Assembly: GCA_003223555.1 (NCBI GenBank)
Contig: QHVM01000084.1
Location: 1-52,366 of the forward strand
DNA from: Acidobacteriota bacterium
GTDB taxonomy: Bacteria; Acidobacteriota; Vicinamibacteria; Fen-336
Length of the DNA: 52,366 bases
Reading direction: 5' to 3'
A program made the position numbers and the translations under genes. Under the pieces are notes generated by a model. That model was not told the origin of the DNA. It was given only the letters and a program-made list of their open reading frames with translations, and did no database searches. Shown here piece by piece: positions 36,031 to 45,266 of this stretch; the stretch's first letter is position 1, and each line of letters opens with the position of its first letter.

Positions 36031-39000
36031 CGCCCGCTCTCCTCCTCGGCCGCGGAACCGTCGTCCTTGGGAGGCTTGACGACGAGCGCCGTCTTGTCCG
36101 CGCGACCTCCGGAGGCGATCTCGACGGAGTACCGCCCCGGAGGCAGGTAGCGCTTCCGCGAGGCGTGGAGGGGATCGGCGAGGAGCTGCTGCAGGTCGGC
36201 GTCGAGCAGCGGCTTGCCGCTCGTCGCGGGGGGCTTGACGGCGGCTTCCTCCTCCGCGTCTTCTTCTTCCTCCTCCGCCGGTGGCTTGGGCTCGGCGCGG
36301 CCCTTGGCCGCCCGCGCCTTTTCCTCGAGGGCCTTCGCGCGCGCCACCGCCTCGGCGGCGTCGGCCAGCTTCGGGTCGGCGGAGAGGTCGTACTCCACGA
36401 CGTTGAGGCCGCGCTGCGCCGTGTCCGCGATCTGCTTCCAGGCGCTGCCGTTCTGGTCCTTGATGGTCACGGTCACCGCTCCGGCGCCGCCCGACCAGTA
36501 GGCGACGCGCACGATCGGTTCGTCGCGGAACCAGGTGAGGTAGGGATGCTCGCCGTAGCCGCGACCCGGATCGCCCTGGACGCTCTTGATCGGCAGGGCC
36601 ACGAGCGGCTTCGCCATCGCCTCGTCGGTGAGCTTGCGCAGCGGCGCCGCATCGGCCACGTAGACGCTGCGGCCGTGGGTGGCCAGGACGAGGTCCCCGT
36701 CGCGCGGATGGACGGCCAGGTCCTGGACCGCGACGTGAGGCAGGCCGCCGGCCAGCGCCGTCCAGCTCTTCCCGCGGTCCAGGGAGACGAGCACGCCGCA
36801 GTCCGTGCCGACATAGAGAAGATGACGGGCCTTGGGGTCCTCCCTCACGACGTTGACCGGCTCGGCGGGCAGGCCGCCGGCGAGCGGCTCCCACGTGTGG
36901 CCGTAGTCGGTCGAGCGGAAGAGGTAGGCCGCGAAGTCGTCGTTGCGGTAGCCGCTCTGCGTGACGTACACCGTCCCTTCGTCGAAGGCCGACGCCACGA
37001 CCCGGGTGATCCAGCGGTCGCTGGCGAGGCCGGCCGAGAGGTCCGTCCACGTCCCCCCGCCGTCCCGCGTGCCCCACACCTTGCCCTCGTCGGTGCCCAC
37101 CCACACGAGGCCGAAGCGCTTGGGCGACTCGGCGATCGTGGTGAGGGTGCCGAAAGGCACGTCTCCCTGCTCGCGGTCGGAGGTGAGGTCGTCCGAGAGG
37201 GCCGTCCAGGTCTCGCCGCGGTCGAAGGAGCGGTAGAGGCGGTTGGCGCCGAAGTAGAGGATCTCGCGCGAATGGGGGGAGAGGAGGAACGGGGTGATCC
37301 AGTTGTAGCGCAGCGGCTTCTCCTTCTTCGCCGCCGACAGCTCGGGGCGCGGGCGGATCTTCTCCCGGCGGCCGGCCTTGAGGTCCAGCCGCGCGGCGTT
37401 GCCGAACTGCGAGGCCGCGTAGATCACGTTGGGGTCCTTGGGATCGATGACGACCGTGCCGCCGTCGCCGCCGTAGACCTCCCGCCAGGCCGCGGGATCG
37501 CTCTTGCCCGGCTTGTAGGTCGACGGGCCCCGCATCACGCCGTTGTCCTGCAGCCCGCCGACGATGTTGTAGGGCCGGCCCGCGTCCACCGCCACCGAGG
37601 TGAACTGCCCGACCGGCAGGTTGTTGAGCTTGCTCCAGCTCTGCCCGTGGTCGTAGGAGACGTTGAGGCCGCCGTCGTTGCCCAGCACCAGGTGCGCGGG
37701 ATGGGCGGGATCGATCCACAGCGCGTGGTGGTCGCCGTGCACGCCGCGCAGGTCGAGCCCCTTCCAGGTGCGGCCGCCGTCGGTGGAGGCGAGCATGGGC
37801 ACGCCGCCGAAGTAGACGTGCTCGGGATCCTCGGGATCCACCGTGATGCGCCCGAAGTAGTAGCCGTAGGAGTAGAAGACCTTCTCGATCCGCTTCTCGT
37901 GGGTCCGCCGCCACGTCTCGCCGCCGTCGTCGGTGCGGTAGACCTCGGCCTGGACGATGTCGTTCTCGAAGAGGTCTCGGTTGGCGTCCTTGAGGTACGC
38001 GACGAGGTCGGCGACCCTGGTCTTGCCCGCCCGCATGTCCCGCTTGAGGCCGGCGGCCTTCAGGGCCTTCGGGTAGTCGTAGCGGCGCAGGAAGCGGTCG
38101 ACGAGCGCGTCGTCCAGGCGGAGGAAGGCCGCGTCGTCCAGCCCGCGCAGCCGGCGCGGGGTCAGCTCGCCGGGCGGGGTGTCCTCGTCGAAGACCTCGC
38201 CGGCCGGCCGGCGGGCCTGGTTGTCGACGACGGCGTAGAGCGTGGAGGGCCGGGACGCGGCGACGGCCAGGCCGATGCGCCCGACCGTGTCGCCGGCGGG
38301 CAGGCCCCCGCCCAGCCGCCGCCACGTGCGCCCCGCGTCGGTGGACTTCCACACCCCGCTGCCGGGACCGCTTTCCAGGAAGTTCCAGGGCGCCCGGGCG
38401 CGCTCCCACGTGGCGGCGTACAGCACGTCGGGTCTCTTCGGATCCTGGACGAGGTCGATCGCCCCCGTGCGCTCGTCGACGAAGAGCGCGCGCGTCCACG
38501 TGTCCCCGCCGTCGGTCGTCTTGTAGACCCCGCGCTCGGGATTTTCGGTGTAGAGGTGGCCCATGGCCGCCACGTAGACCGTCCGGGGGTCGCGCGGGTC
38601 GACGAGCACCCTGCCGATGTGGTGGGAGTCGGTGAGCCCGACGTTGCGCCAGGTGCGCCCGCCGTCCTCCGACTTGAAGACGCCGGTGCCCGCGTAGGAC
38701 GTGCGCGAGGAGTTGGCCTCGCCGGTGCCCACCCAGATCGTCTGCCCCTCGCCGTCGCCCAGGGCAAAGGCGCCGAGGGTCAGGGTGGACTCGGCGTCGA
38801 ACAGCGGCGTCCAGCTTCCGCCACGGTTCCCGGTGCGCCACAGCCCGCCGGAGGCGAAGGCCACCAGCAGCGCGTCCGGGTGGCTCGCGGATGCCTGGAC
38901 GTCCACCACGCGGCCGCCCTGGATCTCGGGTCCTACGCTGCGGAATCGCAGCGCGGCGAGCGGCGAGGACTTCTCCATCTCCTGCCGGCGGGCGAAGCCA

Positions 39001-39155
39001 GCCCGGCGGAGGGGAGCGTCCATCCCCAGCGTGCGCGGGTGGAACTTCTCGCGCTCCTGGGTCTTCGTGAGCGGAGGCGTCTCGCCCGGCGGTGTCTCCG
39101 CCGAAGCGAGAACGGAGAAGACGGCGGCCAGCAGGGCGACGAGGAATCGGGCCAC
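36027..39155 (-). CDS. secreted VPS10/sortilin-type BNR-repeat (glycosyl-hydrolase-like) protein
   Basis: 1042 aa. After a signal peptide (MARFLVALLAAVFSVLASA) come two seven-bladed propellers built from Asp-box repeats: S/T-x-D-x-G-x-T-W motifs such as SEDGGRTW, TTDGGDTW, STDAGRTW, TDDGGETW, STDGGRTW, SFDRGETW, TRDGGGTW, STDYGHTW, SLDRGKSW. This family is abundant in Acidobacteriota, Gemmatimonadota and Bacteroidota and often annotated as glycosyl hydrolase or sortilin, without proven activity. Near the C terminus an acidic run (PPAEEEEEDAEEEA) separates a helical part from a final beta segment (RYLPPGRYSVEIASGG) that resembles a substrate-binding sandwich. Probably surface or periplasmic. 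Confidence 0.9.
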   Translation of the reverse strand: MARFLVALLAAVFSVLASAETPPGETPPLTKTQEREKFHPRTLGMDAPLRRAGFARRQEMEKSSPLAALRFRSVGPEIQGGRVVDVQASASHPDALLVAFASGGLWRTGNRGGSWTPLFDAESTLTLGAFALGDGEGQTIWVGTGEANSSRTSYAGTGVFKSEDGGRTWRNVGLTDSHHIGRVLVDPRDPRTVYVAAMGHLYTENPERGVYKTTDGGDTWTRALFVDERTGAIDLVQDPKRPDVLYAATWERARAPWNFLESGPGSGVWKSTDAGRTWRRLGGGLPAGDTVGRIGLAVAASRPSTLYAVVDNQARRPAGEVFDEDTPPGELTPRRLRGLDDAAFLRLDDALVDRFLRRYDYPKALKAAGLKRDMRAGKTRVADLVAYLKDANRDLFENDIVQAEVYRTDDGGETWRRTHEKRIEKVFYSYGYYFGRITVDPEDPEHVYFGGVPMLASTDGGRTWKGLDLRGVHGDHHALWIDPAHPAHLVLGNDGGLNVSYDHGQSWSKLNNLPVGQFTSVAVDAGRPYNIVGGLQDNGVMRGPSTYKPGKSDPAAWREVYGGDGGTVVIDPKDPNVIYAASQFGNAARLDLKAGRREKIRPRPELSAAKKEKPLRYNWITPFLLSPHSREILYFGANRLYRSFDRGETWTALSDDLTSDREQGDVPFGTLTTIAESPKRFGLVWVGTDEGKVWGTRDGGGTWTDLSAGLASDRWITRVVASAFDEGTVYVTQSGYRNDDFAAYLFRSTDYGHTWEPLAGGLPAEPVNVVREDPKARHLLYVGTDCGVLVSLDRGKSWTALAGGLPHVAVQDLAVHPRDGDLVLATHGRSVYVADAAPLRKLTDEAMAKPLVALPIKSVQGDPGRGYGEHPYLTWFRDEPIVRVAYWSGGAGAVTVTIKDQNGSAWKQIADTAQRGLNVVEYDLSADPKLADAAEAVARAKALEEKARAAKGRAEPKPPAEEEEEDAEEEAAVKPPATSGKPLLDADLQQLLADPLHASRKRYLPPGRYSVEIASGGRADKTALVVKPPKDDGSAAEEESGR

Positions 39156-39238
39156 GAGGCGTGAGACTAAGTCGGCGCTTTCGCATCGTCAAACCCGTGG
39201 CCTTCTGGGATAGAGTCGAGCGAGCAAGGAGGTCCTCC

Positions 39239-39736
39239 ATGGCCAGCGTCCCCGCCCCCCGCGCCGTCGTCGAGACCCGCTTCGGAGAGATGGAGATCGA
39301 GCTCCTGCCCGACAAGGCTCCTGGCCACGTCAAGAACTTCGTGGACCTCGCCGGCAAGGGCTTCTACGACGGCACCACGTTCCATCGCGTCATCCCCGGC
39401 TTCATGATCCAGGGCGGCGACCCCAACACCAAGGACCGCAACGCGAGCCGCGACCGCCACGGCACCGGCGGCCCCGGCTACACGATCAAGGCGGAGTTCA
39501 ACGACGTCGCCCACAAGCGCGGAGTGGTCTCGATGGCCCGCTCGAACGAACCCGACAGCGCCGGCTCGCAGTTCTTCATCTGCGTGAAGGACTCGCCCTT
39601 CCTCGACCGGCAGTACACCGCCTTCGGGCGCGTGGTGCGCGGGATGGAAGTGGCCGACAAGATCGTCGGCGAGTCCTGCGACGCGCGCGACAACCCGAAG
39701 GAGCGCGTGGACATGAAGGTGAAGGTGGTCGGCTAG
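39239..39736 (+). CDS. cyclophilin-type peptidyl-prolyl cis-trans isomerase
   Basis: 165-aa cytoplasmic cyclophilin (no signal). It contains VVETRFGEMEIELLPDKAPG, FVDLAGKGFYDGTTFHRVIPGFMIQGGDP with the catalytic Arg in FHRV, GYTIKAEFN, KRGVVSMARS, GSQFFIC and LDRQYTAFGRVVRGMEVADKI. Catalytic Phe/Met/Gln positions are retained. The start has AAGGAGG upstream and TAGAGT (39211-39216) may be its -10 box. Confidence 0.92.
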   Translation: MASVPAPRAVVETRFGEMEIELLPDKAPGHVKNFVDLAGKGFYDGTTFHRVIPGFMIQGGDPNTKDRNASRDRHGTGGPGYTIKAEFNDVAHKRGVVSMARSNEPDSAGSQFFICVKDSPFLDRQYTAFGRVVRGMEVADKIVGESCDARDNPKERVDMKVKVVG

Positions 39737-39752
39737 CGCGGGTTCCGCGACT

Positions 39753-40298
39753 TTGCCCGACTACGTCGAGACCGAGATCAAGCTGCGCGCGCCCGCGCCC
39801 GACGCGGCCCGGGCGGCGGTGCATCGGCTCGGAGCCCGACCCGTCCGCGCCCGCCACTTCGAAGACAACGTGCTGCTCGACGACGAGGCCGGACGGCTGC
39901 GCGCCGGCGGCGTGCTCCTCCGCCTGCGGCGCACGCCGGAAGGCGGACGCCTCACCTACAAGGGCCCGCGGCTCGAGGGCGGACCGGTCAAGGCGCGGCA
40001 GGAGATCGAGGTGGCGGTGCCGGAGCCGGACACGCTCCAGTCGCTGCTGGCCGCGCTCGGCCTGAAGCCGGTCTTCCGCTACCAGAAGTATCGCGAGAGC
40101 TACGCCTGGAAAGACGTGGAGATCGTCGTGGACGAGACGCCGGTCGGCACGTTCCTGGAGATCGAAGGGCCGGAAGAGACCATCCACGCCGCCGCGGCCG
40201 CCCTCGGTTATCGGCCCGCCGACTACATCACCGCCTCCTACGGGGAGCTGTTCGCCGCCTCCGGCGGCAAGGGCGACATGATGTTCGCTGACAAATGA
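39753..40298 (+). CDS. CYTH-domain phosphatase/cyclase (class IV adenylate cyclase family)
   Basis: 181-aa protein of the CYTH superfamily (CyaB/thiamine triphosphatase). The signature ExExK appears as ETEIK (Glu6, Glu8, Lys10). GVLLRLRRT, RLTYKGPR, KARQEIEV, FRYQKYRESYAW, VEIVVDETPVGTFLEIEG and the C-terminal SYGELF supply the other tunnel residues. The reaction could be triphosphate hydrolysis or cAMP formation; sequence does not decide. The start is TTG 39753, 16 bases after the cyclophilin stop. Confidence 0.87.
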   Translation: MPDYVETEIKLRAPAPDAARAAVHRLGARPVRARHFEDNVLLDDEAGRLRAGGVLLRLRRTPEGGRLTYKGPRLEGGPVKARQEIEVAVPEPDTLQSLLAALGLKPVFRYQKYRESYAWKDVEIVVDETPVGTFLEIEGPEETIHAAAAALGYRPADYITASYGELFAASGGKGDMMFADK

Positions 40299-40311
40299 AG
40301 AAGGCAGCGGA

Positions 40312-40332
40312 GCGCCCGATTCATTCGGGCGC
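40312..40332 (+). terminator. stem-loop between CYTH and nucleotidyltransferase genes
   Basis: GCGCCCGA (40312-40319) pairs perfectly with TCGGGCGC (40325-40332) around a 5-base loop. There is no T run, so it may be a processing or stability hairpin rather than an intrinsic terminator. Confidence 0.45.
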
Positions 40333-40405
40333 GGAGCGACATGGGGGGGAGGACGAATGTCCGCGGGGGTGCTGTCGTTAGCTCTGCACCCCCCCGGATT
40401 GACGA

Positions 40406-41404
40406 ATGAAGGCGATGGTCCTGGCGGCCGGGCTGGGCCTGCGCATGCGGCCGCTCACCCTGCTGCGCGCCAAGCCCGTCCTGCCGGTGCTCAACCGCCC
40501 GCTGCTGCACTGGACGCTGGAGCTGCTGCGCCGCCACGGCGTCACCGACGTCGTCGTCAACCTCCATCACCTGCCCGCCACCGTGCGCAAGGCGGTCGGG
40601 GACGGCCGTACCCTCGGGCTGCGCGTCTCGTACTCCTTCGAGCGCGAGCTGCTGGGCACGGGCGGCGGTCCGCGAAAGGTGCGGCGCCTGCTCGGCGACG
40701 ACCCGATGCTCCTCGTCAACGGCGACGTGCTCTTCGACTTCGACCTCTCCGACCTCGTTCGCCGCCACGTGGCTTCCGCCGCGCGGGCCACCCTCGCCTT
40801 GAAGGCCCATGCCCAGGTGGAGGCCTACGGGGCCGTCGTGACCGGGCCCGGCGGCTTCATCCGCGCGCTGGCCGGGCTTCCCCGGCCGGCGCGGGGCCGG
40901 CGGCTGCTCTTCACCGGCGTGCACGTCCTGGACCCCGCCTTGCTGGACCGGTTGCCGCCGGGCCCCTCCGACAGCGTGCGTGATCTCTACGCGCGGCTGG
41001 TCGGCGAAGGCGAGCGGCTGCTCGGGGTTCGGGTCCCCGGCGCGTGGTACGATTTCGGCGACCCGTCGCTGTACCTCGCCTCCCAGCTCTCCATGATGTC
41101 GTCCGGGTTCCGGGGCGCGGGACGGGCGCGGCTCGTCCACCCCGAGGCCCGGATCCATCCGCGGGCGCGCGTCACCCGGTCGGTGGTCGGAGCGGGGGCG
41201 GTGGTGGGCGAAGGGGCGGTCGTCTCCGGTAGCGTGCTCTGGGACGGCGCGCGGGTGGGTCGCGGCGCGCGGGTCAGCGCCTCGATCGTCGCCACCGGCG
41301 CGCGGGTGGCCGACGGCGAGGCGGTGGGCCGGGCGGTGGCGCTGCCACCGAGGGGGCAGTGGGAGAGCCGGATGGCCTTGTCGCCGCCGGGGCGGAGGGC
41401 GTGA
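40406..41404 (+). CDS. nucleotidyltransferase, MurU-like (sugar-1-phosphate to UDP/NDP-sugar)
   Basis: 332 aa. N-terminal pyrophosphorylase fold: MKAMVLAAGLGLRMRPLTLL with KP (nucleotide binding), VVNLHHLP, LLGTGGGPRKV, MLLVNGDVLFDFDL (metal Asp) and YDFGDPSLYL. The C-terminal 80 residues are hexapeptide left-handed beta-helix-like (RVTRSVVGAGAVVGEGAVVSG). Because the next gene encodes an AmgK-like anomeric kinase, the pair fits the MurNAc recycling shunt in which AmgK makes MurNAc-1-P and MurU makes UDP-MurNAc. The beta-helix tail is an addition to the usual short MurU, and a mannose/glucose-1-P role is the alternative. Confidence 0.82.
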   Translation: MKAMVLAAGLGLRMRPLTLLRAKPVLPVLNRPLLHWTLELLRRHGVTDVVVNLHHLPATVRKAVGDGRTLGLRVSYSFERELLGTGGGPRKVRRLLGDDPMLLVNGDVLFDFDLSDLVRRHVASAARATLALKAHAQVEAYGAVVTGPGGFIRALAGLPRPARGRRLLFTGVHVLDPALLDRLPPGPSDSVRDLYARLVGEGERLLGVRVPGAWYDFGDPSLYLASQLSMMSSGFRGAGRARLVHPEARIHPRARVTRSVVGAGAVVGEGAVVSGSVLWDGARVGRGARVSASIVATGARVADGEAVGRAVALPPRGQWESRMALSPPGRRA

Positions 41405-42531
41405 AGGAAGACCGCGAGCGCCGCGCCGTCGTCCGCTCCGCCCGCCGGCGGGGCGGCCGGCGCTCCGCCGAGCAGCTTCCGCCGCTCTCGCCGGCGGCGC
41501 CGGAGATGTTGGCCGTCCCCGGCTTCCCGGCCGATGCGACGCCCGACGTGAGGGTCGCGCAGTTCCTCGCCGACCGCTTCGGTCCCCGCCTCGGAGACGT
41601 CAAGGTGGCCGCGCTGTCGGGCGACGCCTCCACGCGCCGTTACTACCGCATCGCCGCCGGCGGGGAGATCTCGGTGCTCTCGCTCTACCCCGAGCCCTTC
41701 GACGCCGACCAGCTTTCCTTCGTGGTCGTCCGGACCCTCATGGCCGGATGGGGGCTGCCCGTGCCCGCCATCCGCGACCTCGACGGCTCGCTGGGCATCC
41801 TCCTCCTCGAGGATCTCGGAGACCTCACGCTGCAGGAGGCGCTGAAGGGAGCCCGCGCCGCGAAGAAGAAGGAGCTGTACCGCCAGGCCATCGACCAGCT
41901 CGTCGTGCTGCAGCGGGAGGCGGCCCGCGCGCCCCAGCGGGCAGTGTGCTTCCAGGTCGCGTTCGACTTCGAGAAGCTGTCCTGGGAGCTGCACTTCTTC
42001 TGGAAGCACTTCCTGGAGGCGTACCGCAAGTGCGACCTCACCGTGGAGGACCGCGCCTCGATCGCCGACGGCTTCCACCGTCTCTCGGCCGAGATCGCCT
42101 CCTGGCCGCGGGTGCTGTGCCACCGCGACTTCCACAGCCGCAACCTGATGTCGCACGACGGCCGGCTGTGCTGGATCGACTTCCAGGACGCGCGCATGGG
42201 GCCGGTCACCTACGACCTGGCCTCCCTCCTCCGGGACTCCTACGTCGACCTCGACGAGGAGTTCGTGGCCGAGATGGCCGAGGAGTTCCGGCAGCGGGCC
42301 GCGCCCGGCGAGACGCGGGACACGTTCCAGCGGCGCTTCGAGCTGATGTCGATCCAGCGGAACCTCAAGGCCCTGGGCACGTTCGGCTACCAGGGAGCCG
42401 TGAAGGGCAGCCGCGTCTACCTGCCCTACATCCCGCGCACCCTCGCCAACGCCCGGCGCAACCTCGCCCGCCATCCCGAGCTGTCCGGCCTGCGCCGCGC
42501 GCTCGCCCACCATCTTGAAGAGCTGCGGTGA
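41401..42531 (+). CDS. AmgK-like sugar kinase (aminoglycoside phosphotransferase fold)
   Basis: 376 aa from GTG 41401, which overlaps the previous stop as GTGA; ATG 41504 would trim a basic, unconserved N terminus. The kinase fold shows LSGDASTRRYYRI, LLLEDLGDLTLQEAL, VLCHRDFHSRNLMSHDG (catalytic HRDFHxxN), LCWIDFQDARMGPVTYDLASLLRDSY (metal DFQD). DASxRRYYR and QRNLKALGTFGYQ are typical of AmgK-type MurNAc/GlcNAc anomeric kinases of the peptidoglycan recycling pathway. Adjacent MurU-like nucleotidyltransferase supports this. Confidence 0.84.
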   Translation: MKEDRERRAVVRSARRRGGRRSAEQLPPLSPAAPEMLAVPGFPADATPDVRVAQFLADRFGPRLGDVKVAALSGDASTRRYYRIAAGGEISVLSLYPEPFDADQLSFVVVRTLMAGWGLPVPAIRDLDGSLGILLLEDLGDLTLQEALKGARAAKKKELYRQAIDQLVVLQREAARAPQRAVCFQVAFDFEKLSWELHFFWKHFLEAYRKCDLTVEDRASIADGFHRLSAEIASWPRVLCHRDFHSRNLMSHDGRLCWIDFQDARMGPVTYDLASLLRDSYVDLDEEFVAEMAEEFRQRAAPGETRDTFQRRFELMSIQRNLKALGTFGYQGAVKGSRVYLPYIPRTLANARRNLARHPELSGLRRALAHHLEELR

Positions 42532-42543
42532 CGAGGCGGTGAG

Positions 42544-43842
42544 ATGAGCGAGGTGGTGCGCATCTCCGACTTCGGCCGCCACGTCGGGCAGGAAGTGCGC
42601 GTGCAGGGCTGGCTGCACAACAAGCGCTCGAGCGGCAAGATCCAGTTCCTGATCGTGCGCGACGGGAGCGGCTTCGCCCAGGCGGTGGTGGCCCGCTCGG
42701 CGGTCCCGGAAGCGGACTGGGCGGCCGCGGAGGCGGCCGGCCAGGAGTCGTCGCTCGAGCTGACCGGCCGGGTGAAGGAGGACAAGCGGGCGCCGGGCGG
42801 CCACGAGGTCGACGTCAGCGCGATCACGGTGCGGCAGGCCGTGCACGACTACCCGATCACGCCCAAGGAGCACGGTACCGCGTTCCTGATGGAGCACCGG
42901 CACCTCTGGCTGCGCTCCCCGCGCCAGCACGCGATCCTCCGGGTGCGACATGCAGTGGTGAAGGCGATCCGTGACTTCCTCGACGACGCCGGCTACACGC
43001 TGGTGGACGCCCCGATCTTCACCCCCGCCGCCTGCGAGGGCACGACGACGCTCTTCGCGGTCCCCTACTTCGACGAGGGCACCGCCTACCTGACCCAGAG
43101 CGGCCAGCTCTACAGCGAGGCCACCGCGGCCGCCCACGGGAAGGTCTACTGCTTCGGCCCCACGTTCCGGGCCGAGAAGTCCAAGACGCGGCGCCACCTG
43201 ACGGAGTTCTGGATGGTCGAGCCGGAGATGGCCTGGGCCCACCTCGAGGACGCCATCCAGCTCGCCGAGCAGCTCGTGAGCGCTCTGGTGGCGCGGGTCC
43301 TGGAGACGCGGCGTGAGGAGCTGAAGACGCTGGAGCGGGACGTGTCGAAGCTCGAGAGCGTGCAGGCGCCGTTCCCCCGGCTCCACTACGACGACGCGAT
43401 CAAGCTCATCCAGTCGAAGGGATCGCCGACTCAATGGGGAAGCGACTTCGGGGGTACCGACGAGACCATCATCGCCGAGGCCTACGAACGGCCGGTGGTG
43501 GTCCACCGGTTCCCCTCGGCGATCAAGGCCTTCTACATGGCGCCCGATCCCGAGCGGCCGGAGCTGTCCTTGTCGGCTGACGTGCTCGCTCCCGAAGGCC
43601 ATGGCGAGATCGTCGGCGGCGGGGAGCGCCTGGCCGACGGCGAGCTGCTGCTGAAGCGCATCCGCGAGCACGGCCTGCCCGAGGAGTCGTTCCGCTGGTA
43701 CCTCGACCTGCGCCGGTACGGCACCGTGCCCCACGCCGGCTTCGGCATGGGGATCGAGCGCGTCGTCACCTGGCTCTGTGGCCTCGAGCACCTGAGGGAG
43801 ACGATCGCCTTCCCGCGGATGCTGTACCGCATCTACCCCTAA
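42544..43842 (+). CDS. asnS: asparaginyl-tRNA synthetase
   Basis: 432-aa class IIb synthetase charging tRNA-Asn. The N-terminal OB fold ([26 protein letters not shown]) binds the anticodon. The catalytic core includes [80 protein letters not shown] (motif 2) and [27 protein letters not shown] (motif 3). The pattern GEGTTTLF-like CEGTTTLF and Leu/Thr choices favour Asn over Asp. It follows amgK by 12 bases and is probably co-transcribed. Confidence 0.93.
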   Translation: MSEVVRISDFGRHVGQEVRVQGWLHNKRSSGKIQFLIVRDGSGFAQAVVARSAVPEADWAAAEAAGQESSLELTGRVKEDKRAPGGHEVDVSAITVRQAVHDYPITPKEHGTAFLMEHRHLWLRSPRQHAILRVRHAVVKAIRDFLDDAGYTLVDAPIFTPAACEGTTTLFAVPYFDEGTAYLTQSGQLYSEATAAAHGKVYCFGPTFRAEKSKTRRHLTEFWMVEPEMAWAHLEDAIQLAEQLVSALVARVLETRREELKTLERDVSKLESVQAPFPRLHYDDAIKLIQSKGSPTQWGSDFGGTDETIIAEAYERPVVVHRFPSAIKAFYMAPDPERPELSLSADVLAPEGHGEIVGGGERLADGELLLKRIREHGLPEESFRWYLDLRRYGTVPHAGFGMGIERVVTWLCGLEHLRETIAFPRMLYRIYP

Positions 43843-43848
43843 CGAAAG

Positions 43849-43887
43849 AACGCAGAGGCCGCCGAGAGCTCGCAGAGACCGAAGAGG
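43849..43887 (+). repeat. CGCAGAG-type interspersed repeat, single arm
   Basis: AACGCAGAGGCCGCCGAGAG followed by CTCGCAGAGACCGAAGAGG, starting 7 bases after the asnS stop. The same wording occurs twice, as an inverted pair, in front of rimO (46866-47041). It supplies the purine-rich stretch before the next small gene. Confidence 0.55.
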
Positions 43888-43888
43888 C

Positions 43889-44092
43889 ATGATGGATCTG
43901 CTCGACGACCGGGGACGACCCGTCCGGGGACTCGGCGCCCAGGGCTGCGCCCTCTCCGAGGACGGGAAGCCGCCGGCGATCGTCAGCTTCGAGGCCATCG
44001 ACCTCGGGAAGGTGCCTCGGGTCGAGGACGAGGTTGCCGGGCCGACCCGGGAACGGATCGAGCCGCTGCGGATCACCCATCGCCCCGGCTGA
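43889..44092 (+). CDS. small unknown protein
   Basis: 67 aa, MMDLLDDRGRPVRGLGAQGC and following. Not recognised; no signal peptide. GAAGAGG lies just upstream, and its stop is 8 bases before the glycosyltransferase-like gene, so it may be co-expressed. Spaced Gly/Asp/Pro suggests a real fold rather than a shadow, but evidence is limited to position and start signals. Confidence 0.5.
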   Translation: MMDLLDDRGRPVRGLGAQGCALSEDGKPPAIVSFEAIDLGKVPRVEDEVAGPTRERIEPLRITHRPG

Positions 44093-44100
44093 GGGCCCGC

Positions 44101-45183
44101 GTGATCGTCGCGTACGTCAGCGGGCACGGCTACGGGCACGCCACGCGGACGGGAGAGGTGCTGCGGGCGATCCGGGAGCAGGCGCCGGAGGCGCCGCTCG
44201 CCGTCGTGACCTCGGGACCGGAGAGGCTCTACCGGCAGGCGGTGCCGGGGCCGTTCGTCTTTCGCGCCCTGGAGTGCGACGTGGGCGTGGCGCAGAAGGA
44301 CGCGCTCGCGATCGACGAGCCGGGAACGGCCGCGCGCTGGCGCGCATTCGCCGGGCGCCGGGAAGCGCTGGTCGAGCAGGAGGCGCGCTGGCTGCGGGCC
44401 TCAGGGACCAGGCTCGTCCTCGGTGACGTCCCGCCCCTCGCCTTCGAGGCCGCCGCCCAGGCGAGCGTGATCGCGGTGGGCCTGGCGAACTTCTCCTGGG
44501 ATTGGATCTACCGGCATCTGGCGCCCCGGCAGCCGGCGCTTCGCCAGGCCGCGCATGCGGCCGCGTCGGCCTACGGCAAGGCCGCGCTGCTGCTCCAGCT
44601 TCCCTTCACCGGCGACCTGTCGGCCTTTCCGCGACGGGAGCCGATCCCTCTCGTCGCGCGGCGGCCCCGGATGAGCCGCGCGGAGGCGAAGCGGCGGCTC
44701 GGCCTGCCGGAGGCGTCGCGGGCCGTGCTCGTCTCCTTCGGCGGCATCGGCCTGCCGGCCTTCGACCCGGTCCGGCTCGGCGCGCTGCCGGACTTCCATT
44801 TCCTGATGGACAGCGAGCGGGACGCGCTGCCCGCCAACGTCGTTACGACGAGCCCGGAACGGCTGGAGGCCCTCGGCGTCGGCTACCCGGACCTGGTGAG
44901 GGCGGCGGACGTGGTCGTCACCAAGCCCGGGTACGGCATCGTGTCCGACGCGATCGCCGCGCGGACGCGGATCGTCTACACCGAGCGAGGGGACTTTCCC
45001 GAATACCCCGTGCTCGTGGCGGAGATGCCGCGTCACGTGCCGTGCGCGCACGTCGGCAACGTAGACCTGCTCGCCGGCCGTTTGCGGGAGGCCATCGAGG
45101 ACGTGCTCGGCCGGGAAATGCCCGCGCCGCCCGATCTCGGCGGAGCGGAGGCCGCGGCGCGCCGGTTGCTGGAGCTCGCGTGA
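44101..45183 (+). CDS. glycosyltransferase-like protein resembling the N domain of L-arabinokinase
   Basis: 360 aa, GTG start. It begins VIVAYVSGHGYGHATRTGEVLRAI, the wording of the glycosyltransferase-B-like domain fused to GHMP kinases in plant L-arabinokinase. Further motifs: VLGDVPPLAFEAAAQASV, ANFSWDWIYRHL, VLVSFGGIGLPAFD and VVVTKPGYGIVSDAIAARTRIVYTERGDFPEYPVL, where GYGIVSDAI matches the NDP-sugar site of GT-B enzymes. No kinase domain follows. Donor and acceptor are unknown. Confidence 0.82.
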   Translation: MIVAYVSGHGYGHATRTGEVLRAIREQAPEAPLAVVTSGPERLYRQAVPGPFVFRALECDVGVAQKDALAIDEPGTAARWRAFAGRREALVEQEARWLRASGTRLVLGDVPPLAFEAAAQASVIAVGLANFSWDWIYRHLAPRQPALRQAAHAAASAYGKAALLLQLPFTGDLSAFPRREPIPLVARRPRMSRAEAKRRLGLPEASRAVLVSFGGIGLPAFDPVRLGALPDFHFLMDSERDALPANVVTTSPERLEALGVGYPDLVRAADVVVTKPGYGIVSDAIAARTRIVYTERGDFPEYPVLVAEMPRHVPCAHVGNVDLLAGRLREAIEDVLGREMPAPPDLGGAEAAARRLLELA

Positions 45184-45266
45184 CGAGGCCAGCGAGCGGG
45201 GCGCGGTTCACTCGCGCGAAGCGAGCGGGGTCCACGGGGTCGCGCCGCCGCGCCCCCGCTCAACAA

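Noticed and set aside
36165-39164. 999-residue open frame antisense to the sortilin-like gene
   Set aside because: It is a GC-skew shadow: no domain, signal or ribosome site, and the minus-strand frame has clear Asp-box repeats and a signal peptide.
40987-44139. 1050-residue minus-strand open frame across MurU, AmgK and AsnRS genes
   Set aside because: It crosses three well-defined plus-strand genes and has no recognisable domain.
45184-45266. Direct GCGAGCGGGG repeats after the glycosyltransferase gene
   Set aside because: Two short copies in GC-rich DNA; too little to call an element.
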